From: Saccoglossus kowalevskii
Lineage: Eukaryota; Hemichordata; Enteropneusta; Harrimaniidae
Length of the DNA stretch: 22,396 bases
Assembly (NCBI RefSeq): GCF_000003605.2
Contig: NW_003151757.1
Span: 35,469 to 57,864 of the forward strand
Direction of reading: 5' to 3'
Position 1 is the first letter of the stretch, and the number at the start of each line of letters is the position of its first letter. Positions 9,369 to 18,979 of the stretch are shown here, in pieces. The notes beneath the pieces are model-generated. The model worked only from the letters and a program-made list of their open reading frames with translations. It was not told the origin of the DNA and did not search any database. A program made the position numbers and the translations under genes.

Positions 9369-9566
9369 ACAAAAAGGAAAAACGATTACATTCCCATAAA
9401 TTATAATCCAGTTTAGTTCAGTTCTCGAGTCTCGTTGTATTGATCCTTAATTTTTACATACAAAGCGTTGTATGGCTAAAGATCCAGAAATCACACAGGG
9501 CGCTCGAAGTTCGAGTAATTAAAAAAAACGTTGTATATGTCACTCGCATAAGGCCCACACCCTATT

Positions 9567-9692
9567 AATCTCTGAAAAAAAATCAAGAAGCACTGTTCGC
9601 GTATATATGGGAAATTATCACTTTTCACTTTGGAGGCAGGCGAATAACATCATAGTTAATCCAAAAATACGTGACCCCAGTCGTGACCTTTA
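9567..9692 (+). repeat. Direct repeat, copy 2
   Basis: This is the second copy of the 125-bp unit at 9244. The two differ at a handful of positions, for example one extra A in the A-run, and ACTTGTCCCAAG against ACGTGACCCCAG near the end. The 198 bases between the copies are unique. High identity suggests a recent duplication or two insertions of one repeat family. Confidence 0.85.
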
Positions 9693-9751
9693 ATCCCCAA
9701 ATGCGAGGGTACGACTGCAGCGCTTAATCGATTTGTATTTTATTGCTATTT

Positions 9752-9817
9752 TAAAGTGGCGAGTTAAATTTAACTACGTTTTCGCACATATGTTATGACT
9801 CTAGACTGGCCACTTTA
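9752..9817. repeat. Small foldback with TAAAGTGGC arms
   Basis: TAAAGTGGC at 9752-9760 pairs with GCCACTTTA at 9809-9817. A 12-bp palindrome, GTTAAATTTAAC, lies just inside the left arm. Confidence 0.4.
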
Positions 9818-9980
9818 GCAAAAACATCGGCCCGACCCTATTTTTTTTTATATGGGTTATGGTTACACATGGACACTAACGGTTAAAATAGCCCGGGTGA
9901 CTCGGGATAAATCCGGTTTACTACAATGATCAGGCTTGGTGCGACACAGTGCGACGATATGCGCTTGGATCGCACATATT

Positions 9981-10113
9981 TTAAAGCGCGGTGGTCGTCG
10001 CGCAGCGCGTGTTGGAATTTCGAGTAAATAAACAATGTATTTTACACGCGTTGTGCACGTCGCTATGAGTCCCATATCGAACAGGACGCGGCACGACGAC
10101 CACCGCCATTTAA
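9981..10113 (+). mobile_element. MITE family A, complete copy
   Basis: The element is 133 bp and has TTAA at both ends. Left end: TTAAAGCGCGGTGGTCGTCG. Right end in reverse complement: TTAAATGGCGGTGGTCGTCG. The terminal repeat therefore covers about 20 bases with two or three mismatches. The interior AAATAAACAATGTATTTTAC and CCCATATCGAACAGGACG match the copies at 4314 and 11238 closely. The minus-strand frame at 9863-10075 is a shadow of this element. Confidence 0.85.
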
Positions 10114-10703
10114 TGGACGAAATAGCTGCAAATAATAGATTCGCATTCGGAAACCGTCGCCGTTTTTTGTGGCTCTGCCTTAACGTAACCCAGCCTACGC
10201 ATACAGCTGCTTGACAAAAACACGGTAGGCTCTGACGTCATCAGACACTCAGTTACAATCTAGTTGCATCATCACGGGGTTAACCGACTCAATCGGTGTC
10301 AGACACGGGCGGCGTGGTTACCAGCATAGCAACGCGTTCATAGCAACCTGCTTATCGTCTGACGCGAACCGCGACAATCGCGGGATTTTTATGAGGGATT
10401 GTTTGGTTTTCACGGTGTGTTTGAACTCCCGGATAGCTGGGTTACGATAAAACCGCGATTGTGTTGCCAAGGACAGAATCGCGATATGACAAATTCGAAG
10501 TCGCTGATCGACTTGCTGCTCCCTGACATTGATGATAGATTTCACAACGTAATTACAATTTCCTTCACGTAGTAAACACGTCTTAAAGAGGAATACCCGG
10601 CTATTCGCTGAACCGTGTCTCCTTTCCCCATATCTCCCCCAAAAGCACTTTCTCCAAACATTTTCTGCAAATCACCGATCAACTTTAGATTAAACATACA
10701 GAA
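10114..10703. other. Gene-free stretch with one full CRE
   Basis: No gene is recognised. A perfect CRE, TGACGTCA, lies at 10233-10240 inside TCTGACGTCATCAGA. The minus-strand open frames at 10318-10727 show no recognisable protein features. Confidence 0.55.
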
Positions 10704-10903
10704 TACTGTAAAACGACTAATTTTCACTGGGTTTTAATTTCGCTGATTTACCATTTCAAGCATATTCAGTGGGTTTTAAATTCACGATTTTATCTTTTAG
10801 ATTATGTGTTCTATGCTAAATTTTTTCACATTCACTGGGTTTTAATGCAGCGCATTTTTCAGTCAAATGTAAACCCCAGTGAATAATTAACCCGTTTACA
10901 GTA
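10704..10903. repeat. MITE with TACTGTAAA termini and TTCACTGGG blocks
   Basis: The left end reads TACTGTAAAACGACTAATT followed by TTCACTGGGTTTTAATTTCG. The right end in reverse complement reads TACTGTAAACGGGTTAATTA followed by TTCACTGGGGTTTA. The TTCACTGGGTTTTAA block recurs twice more inside. The element is 200 bp and non-coding, and its arms match well over about 35 bases. The TACTGTA terminus and the TTTCGCTGATTT block connect it with the elements at 5236 and 19234. Confidence 0.75.
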
Positions 10904-11038
10904 GAAATACATGCTATAGTTTTTCAGTTCGTTGTGCAATTTTTTTATCGAGTATTGTGTTGTTACAGTTTGGTATGGTATGTACTTTGAACTGTTTTCT
11001 ACCATACTAGTTAGTAAAAACAATATCGATTTCTCAGC

Positions 11039-11051
11039 GGGGGGGGGGGGG
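11039..11051 (+). repeat. G13 homopolymer
   Basis: Thirteen consecutive G on the plus strand in otherwise AT-rich DNA. Confidence 0.9.
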
Positions 11052-11237
11052 CATTGATACCATATACCATGCCTACAACAGAGTGTCATCTTTTAATTAA
11101 CAATTTTAAAATAATAGTCAAGTATATAAGTCTTTTTACTTTAATATTTTCTGGCTATTTCAGAGTCTCCCAAAAGGCTGGAGCATTGACACCAATACCA
11201 ATACTTTCACAAATTCCGCTGTGCTGAGTTTAGTATA

Positions 11238-11367
11238 TTAAAGGGCGGTGATCATCGTGCCGCGTCCTGTTCGATATGGGACTCATAGCGACGTACACAA
11301 CGCGTGTAAAATGCATTATTTGTTTACATGAAATTCGGACACCCGCTGCGCGATAACATTTATTTAA
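11238..11367 (-). mobile_element. MITE family A, reversed copy with one eroded end
   Basis: The plus-strand left end reads TTAAAGGGCGGTGATCATCG, followed by the family interior in reverse order (CGCGTCCTGTTCGATATGGG, ACAACGCGTGTAAAATGCAT, TGTTTACATGAAATTC). The other terminus has decayed to CGCTGCGCGATAACATTTAT before TTAA, so only one terminal repeat is recognisable. Confidence 0.8.
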
Positions 11368-11522
11368 ATTGTAAACTGAAAAGGAACACTATGGTTTTTA
11401 AATATAAGTGCATAGCCACCTCGAAAAATGTTATTTAAATCTGGAGACCGTGAAAATAAAATTGATTCATTTTACAATAGCGGCGTGGGCCGCTGTCACG
11501 TTGAAAATAGAACTTATCCGTA

Positions 11523-11736
11523 AATGGCCGCCGAGGAGATCTCGAGCTCGTTAGGAACGAGATAGGCATTCGAGTTGTTTTTGCGTGTTAAAACGTTTTA
11601 TATACTGCCGCTAGTGTGTCTACTGTTCCACTGACCCATGTAAGCATGGTGTTTGAAACAGTGGACACGTTTCGCGACAGAATGTAATACTGTAGTATGT
11701 CGCTATCGCACTCAACGAGATCTCGGTGGCCATATT
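11523..11736. mobile_element. Foldback MITE family E, ATGGCCRCCGAG termini
   Basis: The left end, AATGGCCGCCGAGGAGATCTCG, is mirrored by the right end, CGAGATCTCGGTGGCCATAT. A second inner pair, GTGTCTACTGTTCC (11616 onward) and GAAACAGTGGACAC (11655-11668), shows that the 214-bp element is an imperfect palindrome along most of its length. It is non-coding. The same terminus appears at 20793 and 20946. Confidence 0.7.
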
Positions 11737-12041
11737 TTTTTATTTTTTATTTTTTTTTTTATTAGACGCATAAAATCCCCAGGAAAGGATAAAAAGGGTC
11801 TTACAGAAAGAAATTAAAACAAACTACAATCTAAAAAAGAAAACAAAAAAGAAAAACTTTTCTAAAAAAAAAAAATAAAAAAAATAAAAAAAAATAAAGA
11901 CAATTTGCAGCCAATGGTGAATACAGAATATAGAATGAACACAAAATGTAGCCTAATACACTGATAGTTGTTGCTGTTTTGTTCCCTAGCTGTTTTTTAG
12001 GAAGACTGCTAAGGCTGGTGCTAGAGTATGGTTTGCCATAT
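11736..12041 (-). mobile_element. Probable 3' end of a polyadenylated retrocopy
   Basis: On the minus strand, a sequence containing CTGTAAGACCC and a TGGGGATTTTATGCG stretch ends in CTAATAAA followed by a long A-rich tail interrupted by single T. This is the layout of a LINE, SINE or processed-transcript 3' end with a polyadenylation signal. The tail abuts the end of the foldback MITE. GCCATAT occurs both at the tail (11729-11735) and at 12035-12041, a possible target-site duplication, but seven bases is weak. A second T/A-rich tract at 11862-11897 lies inside. No coding region is visible, and the 5' limit is a guess. Confidence 0.4.
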
Positions 12042-12742
12042 GACGAATAGGGTTGATTGAGGCTTCACTCGCCAGCCACTGCTCTGACACTGTTTATCGT
12101 CCCTGTTTTGTGTTACTACAACAAAAAAGATATATCGTGAAATTACTTGAAAAGTGTGAAAGAAGATTTCTATATCTGTGTAAATCAAGACCTATAAAAA
12201 ATAATAATATATAACAAATTGGGTCAAAATTATCCACGAAATGATCGACAGATGTGGAAAACCATACACTAATTGAATCAGAGTATGCCATCTGTATCAT
12301 GAGAACGAACAGGTCTCGGGACCTGGATGGTAAACATTTACTTTGTCATCCGGATCGGACAGATGTTTGTTGTTGTAACGCATATACACAATCAGGGTCG
12401 TTACTCTTGGTACATGTTTTTGAACGCACGCCCCGTGGACCATGTTGTTTTGATACTAAGCGGTACAAAACGATTTGACGACCTGTTTTGTTGGTTTAAT
12501 GCTTGTCCTTAGAACCCTAATGAGCCTGGCCCCTGCGCAGACCTTGAGAGTAAATCCGATATTAAACAATTGGACAATGTTCCATCAAGGGCATATCATT
12601 AAGGGCGTTCAAAGCCGACCTATTAAAAGTGAATTCACGGTTAAACATTGTAAGTCTCATTCCGTCAGTGAATGTTGCAACTATCACGCATGGTTTATGT
12701 AAAGCTGGAAAGCGATTACTAGTAACCAGATTTAACTCTCTC

Positions 12743-12758
12743 AATATCACGTGATATT
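12743..12758. promoter_or_regulatory. 16-bp palindrome with CACGTG E-box
   Basis: AATATCACGTGATATT is a perfect palindrome centred on CACGTG, in the TCACGTGA form bound by bHLH-ZIP factors. No gene start is recognised beside it, so function is open. Confidence 0.3.
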
Positions 12759-13707
12759 TGTGTCCGACAACGTTATCAAATCCGCCATTTATTATTTCTT
12801 TTCTCTATTAAATGCGTTTTTACTGTAAATATAGTTGTTTTTTTCGTCAACATTTGTTCACAAATTTGTATGTGAAGACTTTTTCCAATATCTATATACC
12901 ATCTTTACCCCCACAGAGTTTATAATGGGTAAGCCACAGTAGATCTTTACTTTAAAAAATCAATATCCGACAGTACCGACCCCTGGAACGTTCTCAAGGT
13001 CTTGTGCGTGTGACTGTTCTCTGGAATCTTCTGAACTTGAACAAATCTGACAATGTCTTATCGGTAGGTCATTGACCCTGACAATCGGGCGTCCGCAATA
13101 GCTTCAGTAATAGACATACACAAATTTGCGACAAAAGAAACACGAGCCGACGAACATTATGTCATATATATTTCGAAAATATCCGCCATTTTTCAAAAAC
13201 CTGCCGATAATCGACGATTTTAACCGAGCTCACGTCGTACGTTACAATATGGCCACACGACAAACTGGGTGTTTTAGGATAATGATCGAAATGTTTTAGA
13301 GTCACGAGACATTAAGTTTACTCAGTTGCAATTTCCCGAATGTGGCTTGTTCGCAATGGACGCCCATGATATTTTACCCGAAAACATGTGCCCATATCGC
13401 ACATAAACACGACAGACAAACTACATAGGTCCGTACCCTAATTTTTTTTCAAAATGTATTTTTAGACACATGGTTTCATTACAGTGAATGGTATAAAACT
13501 GTACCGTGATGTATAAACGTAGTTATATGAAAAATGCAAACACAGGTCGGCAGCTTTCGTTAAAATTTATTTATTCATTGTGATTATCTTAAGGGGCACA
13601 AATTGCCTACGCCCATAACGCGCGCCCACTATAGCATAGGATCCGTACCCGTTCACACACGACCTTGCGTAGCGGTATATTCACGAACTACAAAAGAAAT
13701 TTCAAAG

Positions 13708-13752
13708 ACTACCATGAAACAAACTATCATGAAATGAACTATCATGCCGTCA
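13708..13752 (+). repeat. Three tandem 15-bp units ACTAYCATG
   Basis: ACTACCATG, ACTATCATG and ACTATCATG occur at 13708, 13723 and 13738, each followed by similar A-rich bases. Confidence 0.6.
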
Positions 13753-14342
13753 AATATTTGTTTATTATCGGTATTTCGTTATTTTTACCGTGAAAGCTAT
13801 TTTTCACGAAAGGGTGATTCGAGTGCACTATGCTCTCATACAATGAATTCAGAGCTGAGAGAGAGGTAATTATCAGACTCGCCATTTCAATTTTTCCACT
13901 GCCAATTGAATAACATTAGATCAAGATAACAATTACCGCCGTGGTTTACTATGACGTCAATCGGCAGGGGAGAAGATTGTACAAATCATTATTCATACCA
14001 GTGTCGTCTGCAAGGTGACCGTCTTCATACCAACGCACTGCATGCTGGCGGGGTAAACCATTATTGTTGGGGTGGCGACATAGTGCGGATGGGCTGCTAA
14101 ATAAAATGTATTATAACAACTTTATCAATTATCTCTGTATATTTTTAGCGACTTTTACAAAATGCTAAACTTTATATCGTTTGTTTAATCACCTAACCTG
14201 CCCCCGCCTCTGTTTATGAATGGTTTGTCCCGCATCCGATAGGATGTAAACACTGTTTGTTTATGCTTAACGGGCGATAACAATAAAGATTAAACAACAG
14301 GGGTGCGTGTAATGATAGGGTCGGTCAGAATAATACCCCCTC

Positions 14343-14390
14343 ATTGGTAGTGTATAAAATGACTGATCAAGACGTTGTTGAATCAGAACT
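14343..14390 (+). promoter_or_regulatory. Core promoter candidate: ATTGG, TATAAA, initiator
   Basis: TATAAA lies at 14353-14358, and TCAGAACT, which fits an initiator, lies at 14383-14390, putting +1 at A14385, 32 bases after the TATA start. ATTGG (reverse CCAAT) lies at 14343, close to the TATA. The downstream coding start is at 14911, so the leader would be 526 bases. It contains at least four ATGs (14609, 14623, 14734, 14747), which suggests either a 5'-UTR intron or an additional start site closer to the gene. The spacing is the main argument; there is no direct evidence of transcription. Confidence 0.4.
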
Positions 14391-14910
14391 ACAGAAGAAC
14401 GAGACAGAACGGCAACGAGCTGAGATCGATTAGCAACAAGGCGATAGACCGTGATAGACACAGCTACCGTCTGCCTTCAAGTACCAGTTGAACGTTATCG
14501 TTAGGCGATTCTCCGAGGAAGGCGTACATAAAACGATCGCAGACGATAAGTAGGCCACGGTAACTATCTCGTGACAACTTCTCAGATCTATACTGACCGG
14601 AGCGCTGTATGCTAACATTTCAATGCGGACGGTTTTCTGTCGGTGAGACTGCACTGGGGCACCGGTTTGGAAATCAGAGACCGGGTGCGTATAACGTTGT
14701 ATTGTGTCACGGACACTTGACTCGTCTAGATTTATGATCACTCTGTATGTAACGGCGGCCAACGTATATCAGTTTATCGAACTACACACTTGAGTAGTGC
14801 ACAGTGGCATATTGCCCGGTAACGGCAGTACGCACTAACTGCCCCATTGAAGCAGTGAAAGAACTTCGGGTGATATACGTGGATAAGTGGTCCTTGAACG
14901 AGGTCAGAAG

Positions 14911-16194
14911 ATGTACACCGTAACTGCGAAGGAGCAACGGATCTCGCCGACCAAGGTTGGTGTTCACGGCGAATTAGGAAACTTTAGTCAGGGGCTGATG
15001 AGAAGAGAATCGGCTAAGCTTGGCGTGACTGTGCGAGGCCTGGAGAAGGAACGTAATGTTATGCTGAGTATTGGTAGAAAAGACAGGGAGGGGCTGTTGC
15101 ACAAAATGCACAATTTGCAACGTAAGTTAGGCGCTCATGGCGGGCGAGGTGTGTTGTACGACAAGTCCAATCATTTTCGCTCGTCCGGGCTCCAAAATGA
15201 ATCACCCAGGAGAGTTCATGCCCCGAATCCGCGGGAATTCAGTGACAGCTTGCCAAACCTTCCGAATGTCAGACCTTCTGCCGTACACAATGAAAACGAG
15301 ATCTACAGCAGATTAGCGATGAATCGACCCAAGACGTGTTCACCAAGGCAACAGAAAATATCGCGACAACGAATCGACGAACTATCACGCCCGAAATCTG
15401 CGATAGATCGCCAGGGTGGCAGCAACCAGGTGAAAGATGCGAAGAAATACCGGGTTTGTAAACAGGAAGTTGTGAAAGCCGTCAGACGACAAAGAATTGA
15501 CGTCAACAGATCGCCAATAAGTACGCCAGTGGATTCGCCGAAACTATCCCGCGTGCAGGAAAAGACGACTAAGATAAACCCAAACTTTTTAGAATTCCTG
15601 GTGAACCATGATGATTCAAAAGAAACAGACAATAACAATACATCAACAGGTGTCGTCTGCGCGACGAAATCCAGCCCAACTATCGTTCAATACAATTCAC
15701 CGAGCCCGAGTTTTGAATTAGCTTTAGACAGTATGCGCGAGGAAATTCAACCAACGAGAGATATGAACCAAAGCATAAACTCAAATTCCATAAGTAATTC
15801 CGGTAGAACCTCGCCGACTTCTTCTTGCTCGGTGTCAGACGACACAGAATCTAGAGAATCGACGACCCCGAGAAGAAAATCGATCATGCGAACGCCGCGT
15901 GACGGGAAGCGTTCCCCTAACACGCCTCGGAAAAGTATATCGTTCGCAATAGACTTTGAACCCGGTACTTCCAGACACAACAGTCTCGGTGATATCGAAT
16001 CTTGTGTGAACAACCAAACTATCCAGTCAAATGCAATATCAGAGAAAGAAGAAATTCACCAATTTAAAAATTACTGGACTTGGGAGGAACTGACTAAGAA
16101 TCTGGACAAATGTCGATATCTTAGGTTACGGGAGGAACATGATAACAATGACGACATTGTCGACATAGAAGATATATTTGAGAAATCTGAGTAA
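14911..16194 (+). CDS. Uncharacterised basic Ser/Pro-rich protein, 427 aa
   Basis: I do not recognise this gene. It is the longest open frame in the window by far. The start is the first in-frame ATG after an in-frame TAA at 14884, with A at -3 (AGAAGATGT). The frame runs 1,281 coding bases to TAA with no intron needed. Residues about 22-73 (LGNFSQGLMRRESAKL to LQRKL) look helical and may form a coiled coil. Residues about 90-340 are disordered, rich in Ser, Arg and Pro, with 14 Ser/Thr-Pro sites across the protein and a repeated RQRID (152-156, 193-197). PRRKS (320-324) and RKS (340-342) fit basophilic kinase sites. KSISF (341-345) fits the RVxF docking consensus for protein phosphatase 1. 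A conserved-looking YWTWEELTKNLDKC (388-401) precedes an acidic tail (411-427). There is no signal peptide or membrane segment, so it is probably intracellular. A regulatory scaffold role is inference. The N-terminal layout recalls CCDC190-type coiled-coil proteins, but only faintly. Confidence 0.85.
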   Translation: MYTVTAKEQRISPTKVGVHGELGNFSQGLMRRESAKLGVTVRGLEKERNVMLSIGRKDREGLLHKMHNLQRKLGAHGGRGVLYDKSNHFRSSGLQNESPRRVHAPNPREFSDSLPNLPNVRPSAVHNENEIYSRLAMNRPKTCSPRQQKISRQRIDELSRPKSAIDRQGGSNQVKDAKKYRVCKQEVVKAVRRQRIDVNRSPISTPVDSPKLSRVQEKTTKINPNFLEFLVNHDDSKETDNNNTSTGVVCATKSSPTIVQYNSPSPSFELALDSMREEIQPTRDMNQSINSNSISNSGRTSPTSSCSVSDDTESRESTTPRRKSIMRTPRDGKRSPNTPRKSISFAIDFEPGTSRHNSLGDIESCVNNQTIQSNAISEKEEIHQFKNYWTWEELTKNLDKCRYLRLREEHDNNDDIVDIEDIFEKSE

Positions 16195-18213
16195 TTTCAT
16201 AATTTATTGCTTTAATATAATATAATATAATTTAATGTCACCTGAAATATTTCCCAATTTAATTTCCATGGTGACCCATTTTATACAATTTTCAGTCGAA
16301 TCGAAGGATGTTTTAGATCAACTTTTTATTTTAGATGCACTTCCTGTTTGAAAATATATCAAAAACGGGTCGAAGCCTTCAAGCTCTATCCTCGGGGGCG
16401 GACGTCCGGGCATTTTCACCGCCTGGCAACCCTCGCGGTGAAAACAAAGGTCAAAAACTCGCAGAAAACGGTACTTTGGGATGGTTGTTGAGAGTCCCCT
16501 GAACAGTGTAACAAGATAAGCTCTACGTGTTTTGGTTTGTTTGGTTGTTCAGAATTACTTCAAAGTTGAGTTTGTGTTGTTTCCTCGAATTTCCACCGGC
16601 TCGACCGGCGTTCCACAGCAGCGCGCACAGAGCTCATAGAAATGCATCTACGGTGGTGCGCGTCTTAGCAACGTGGGACGTCTTGTGACGTAGTTCCGCC
16701 CCGAGGATAAGCTTGTTTTCTGTATCTTCCTAAGAAATGTTTTAAAACTATTTGTAATGCTCTACTCTATGTTGAAGACCAAATTGGTTTATTATAAACT
16801 AAAAATGTACTCGCACTAGTATTTTTTCGATGAAAAAAAAACACAACAAATATGCATGTGCAGTTACTGCTAGTGTTTCGTACCAACCAATCAGCGCGCA
16901 TGTGTATTTGAGAATAGCATCGTTTCATCGAGCAAATAAAAATTGTCAAAGTGGACATAGAGGGCGCTGCAAGAACAATATAGTTTGTGATAAGTTTACA
17001 ATCAGATGCATGTGTTCTCGTTTGTATTCATAATGTTTCATTGCTTATTTTCTCGTCCTTGCATGATATTTCTACTATTTTGTATCACCACTTTACATCG
17101 GAATAAAACGAAATGCAACTGACTTACAGAATACATTTGTGTGTTTCTCCCGGAAAAAGGAAATTGGTTATAAAAGTCTGTCATACCGTTCCACACGAAA
17201 TTCACATTTAAAAAATGTACCACACATTTCGCTTCTTTAGTACAAAGGATACAATTTCCTGTCCCACATTTGCTCGACCCGGGAAATGTTGACCTTCGAG
17301 ATATTTAATTTGAAGCCGAAGGAACATAATTTCAAATTGTCCACACATCTTGATCACGTTTTCAAACATTTATAAAAATATTTTGTAGGTTTATTCTGTA
17401 AAACTTTTGGGCCACGTTTTCATATCAGATTGCGAAGTAGTGGGTATCAGTGAGCGACATTCCGATCAGACACTCGCCAAACAGCGATTCGTTATCCCTG
17501 TATTTTTTCAATTAGATCATGTGACCTATTTTAAACTTGCTTCAATTGTTTTGTAACAATTGTTGGTAACAATTCCAGGCTTGCTGAGACTGAATTGACT
17601 GATTACACGTTAGCATCAATGCGCCGCATGGTGGCGCTATGTGACGTTGTAGTAACGTTTTTCAAGAATACTGTCGTCGATTGAGGGCGCAAGACTGCGA
17701 TAGGGGATTGGGGATGTTGCACTACGTCACTCTTCTCGTTGGTTTCCCAATGTTGTATGGTTCTTAAATGTTCAAAACATGATGCGGTGAGCGCCTTTTT
17801 TGCCGAAAAAAGTCATGACCGCCCCATTTTGAATAGACGCACGCGCTGACAAGAAACATACCATTTCTTCCATACCAGTGTAATAGAACCCTGGGTGATA
17901 ATCTTCGGGGGCGGAGGCCATCGGCGTTCACATTCCCAAGGAACTCGGCGCGCGTCATTCGAACATCATTCTGGCCAATAGCGTGGAAGCAGGTAATCTC
18001 AAAACTCCAAAAGCCGCTAGTAAACATTCAGTCAGAAGATGTACTTCTAATGCTTAGTACGTATTCTTTGATTAAGTATACGAGAAATTGTCGTCATTTT
18101 ATTGCATTTGTATTCTATCGTTTAATTGATAGAAAGGTTGTCCATCCAGGTATTCCAATCGTGATTCGTTACACCCAATTCGCTCGTTCGTTCGTTCGTG
18201 ATTGGTAATCATA
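16195..18213. other. 3' flank and gene-free stretch
   Basis: After the stop codon comes an (ATAAT)n-like AT run, then no gene. The first canonical AATAAA on this strand is at 16935-16940, which would give a 3' UTR of about 750 bases; nearer non-canonical signals are possible. A hairpin, TTTTCACCGC/GCGGTGAAAA, lies at 16413-16444. A 7-bp GC-rich inverted repeat (CGCGCAC/GTGCGCG) lies near 16622-16661. Around 16791 a TTATAAACTAAAAATG block recurs at 21081. The open frames at 16767-18027 look like noise. Confidence 0.55.
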
Positions 18214-18489
18214 TTAAAGGGTGGTAGTCGTCGCACCACGCATGCGCGAGATATAAACAAAGATGGCGACTTTGACTGTTGCGCAAATCAACGAGTACGA
18301 ACCGAGACGTTACCAAGCTTCCATTAAGTAGCTATCAAAGAGTCACCAGGCGGTAATTAGTGCAAGTCGCGCCCAGGTCAAACTTTATACTTGTGATTTC
18401 CATTAGAAGAACGCATTGGATTATGGGTAAATCAATGTTTATCAACATAAATGTCACACATGCGCAGCGCGACGACTGTCGTCCTATAA
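18214..18489 (+). mobile_element. MITE family B, copy 2
   Basis: The left end reads TTAAAGGGTGGTAGTCGTCG and the right end, decayed, reads GCGACGACTGTCGTCCTATAA. It matches the copy at 7695 throughout. At 18263 an ATG in the context AAAGATGGCG opens a 22-codon frame (MATLTVAQINEYEPRR and onward) ending in TAG at 18329-18331. The same ATG and the next nine codons are present in the other copy, with two of the three codon changes among them silent. CAAAGATGGCGAC also resembles a YY1 site (core GCCAT on the other strand). Non-autonomous; no transposase. Confidence 0.8.
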
Positions 18490-18590
18490 TCACGCGCTGG
18501 ACCTTATTTATAAATACATAATAATAAGTGGAGTGCAAATAAATGTTCTAAGGTTTTCAACAAGTTTACAATTTGTGTTATTTCTCCTAA

Positions 18591-18690
18591 AACGCGACAG
18601 TGGCCGCAAAACACGCGTTCGATTCTCGTGTACACAAACATTGTATTTCGCGCGTGTTGTATGCGTCGCGTCGGACTCATGTGAACGTGT
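18591..18690 (+). repeat. Diverged MITE family A relative
   Basis: ACAAACATTGTATTTCGCGC, GTGTTGTATGCGTCGCG and GGACTCATGTG follow the order and spacing of the family A interior (AAACAATGTATTTTACACGC, GTTGTGCACGTCGC, TGAGTCCCATATC). The left part, GCGACAGTGGCCGC, may be a decayed terminal repeat. The right end is not recognisable. Confidence 0.4.
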
Positions 18691-18821
18691 ATTCTTTTTT
18701 AGTCGTACTGGATACAACTTTGTATTCATATTGTCTTTTTTTTCTTCTTAGAAATCATCATTACATTAGTTCATTCACACACTGATAATATCAACGCATT
18801 CATTTCGTTTTTTTTTTTTTT

Positions 18822-18979
18822 AAGCGGGAGAGTCGTTACCTTCGCATGCGTCAGATGGCCATAGCGTGTCATTGTTTACAAACAAGCATCTACCCGTGAG
18901 CCTTTGCGTTTTAGCGTGTGTTGTTATCATCGCATGGGACTCATTTCCCGCGCGTGCGCAGGTTACGGCCCTCCCGCTT
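18822..18979 (+). mobile_element. MITE family C, complete copy
   Basis: The left terminus AAGCGGGAGAGTCGTTACC and the right terminus (reverse complement GAAGCGGGAGGGCCGTAACC) form a terminal repeat of about 19 bases. The interior has ATGGCCATAGCGTGTCATTG, TTTACAAACAAGC, GAGCCTTTGCGTTTTAGCG and the subterminal CCCGCGCGTGCGCAGG. It is 158 bp and non-coding. A T/A run precedes it, so the target duplication cannot be read. Confidence 0.8.

Larger units (their letters stand above)
12042..14342. other. Long gene-free stretch
   Basis: No gene is called. A frame with an ATG at 12327 runs 61 codons but is not recognised. Further along are a 16-bp palindrome at 12743, a short tandem repeat at 13708 and a perfect CRE, TGACGTCA, at 13952-13959. 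The CRE lies about 400 bases before the TATA box of the downstream gene and could be part of its regulatory region. Confidence 0.5.

Noticed and set aside
12327-12512. 61-codon ATG frame (MVNIYFVIRIGQMF start)
   Set aside because: It looks mildly protein-like and hydrophobic, but it is short, unrecognised, overlaps other frames and has no supporting signals.
14887-14910. GTG at 14887 as start of the 427-aa protein
   Set aside because: Animal nuclear genes start at ATG; the next in-frame ATG at 14911 has a good context and follows an in-frame stop.
17600-17760. GTGACGT/ACGTCAC inverted similarity around 17640 and 17722
   Set aside because: The arms match only with gaps and no flanking duplication is seen; too weak to call an element.
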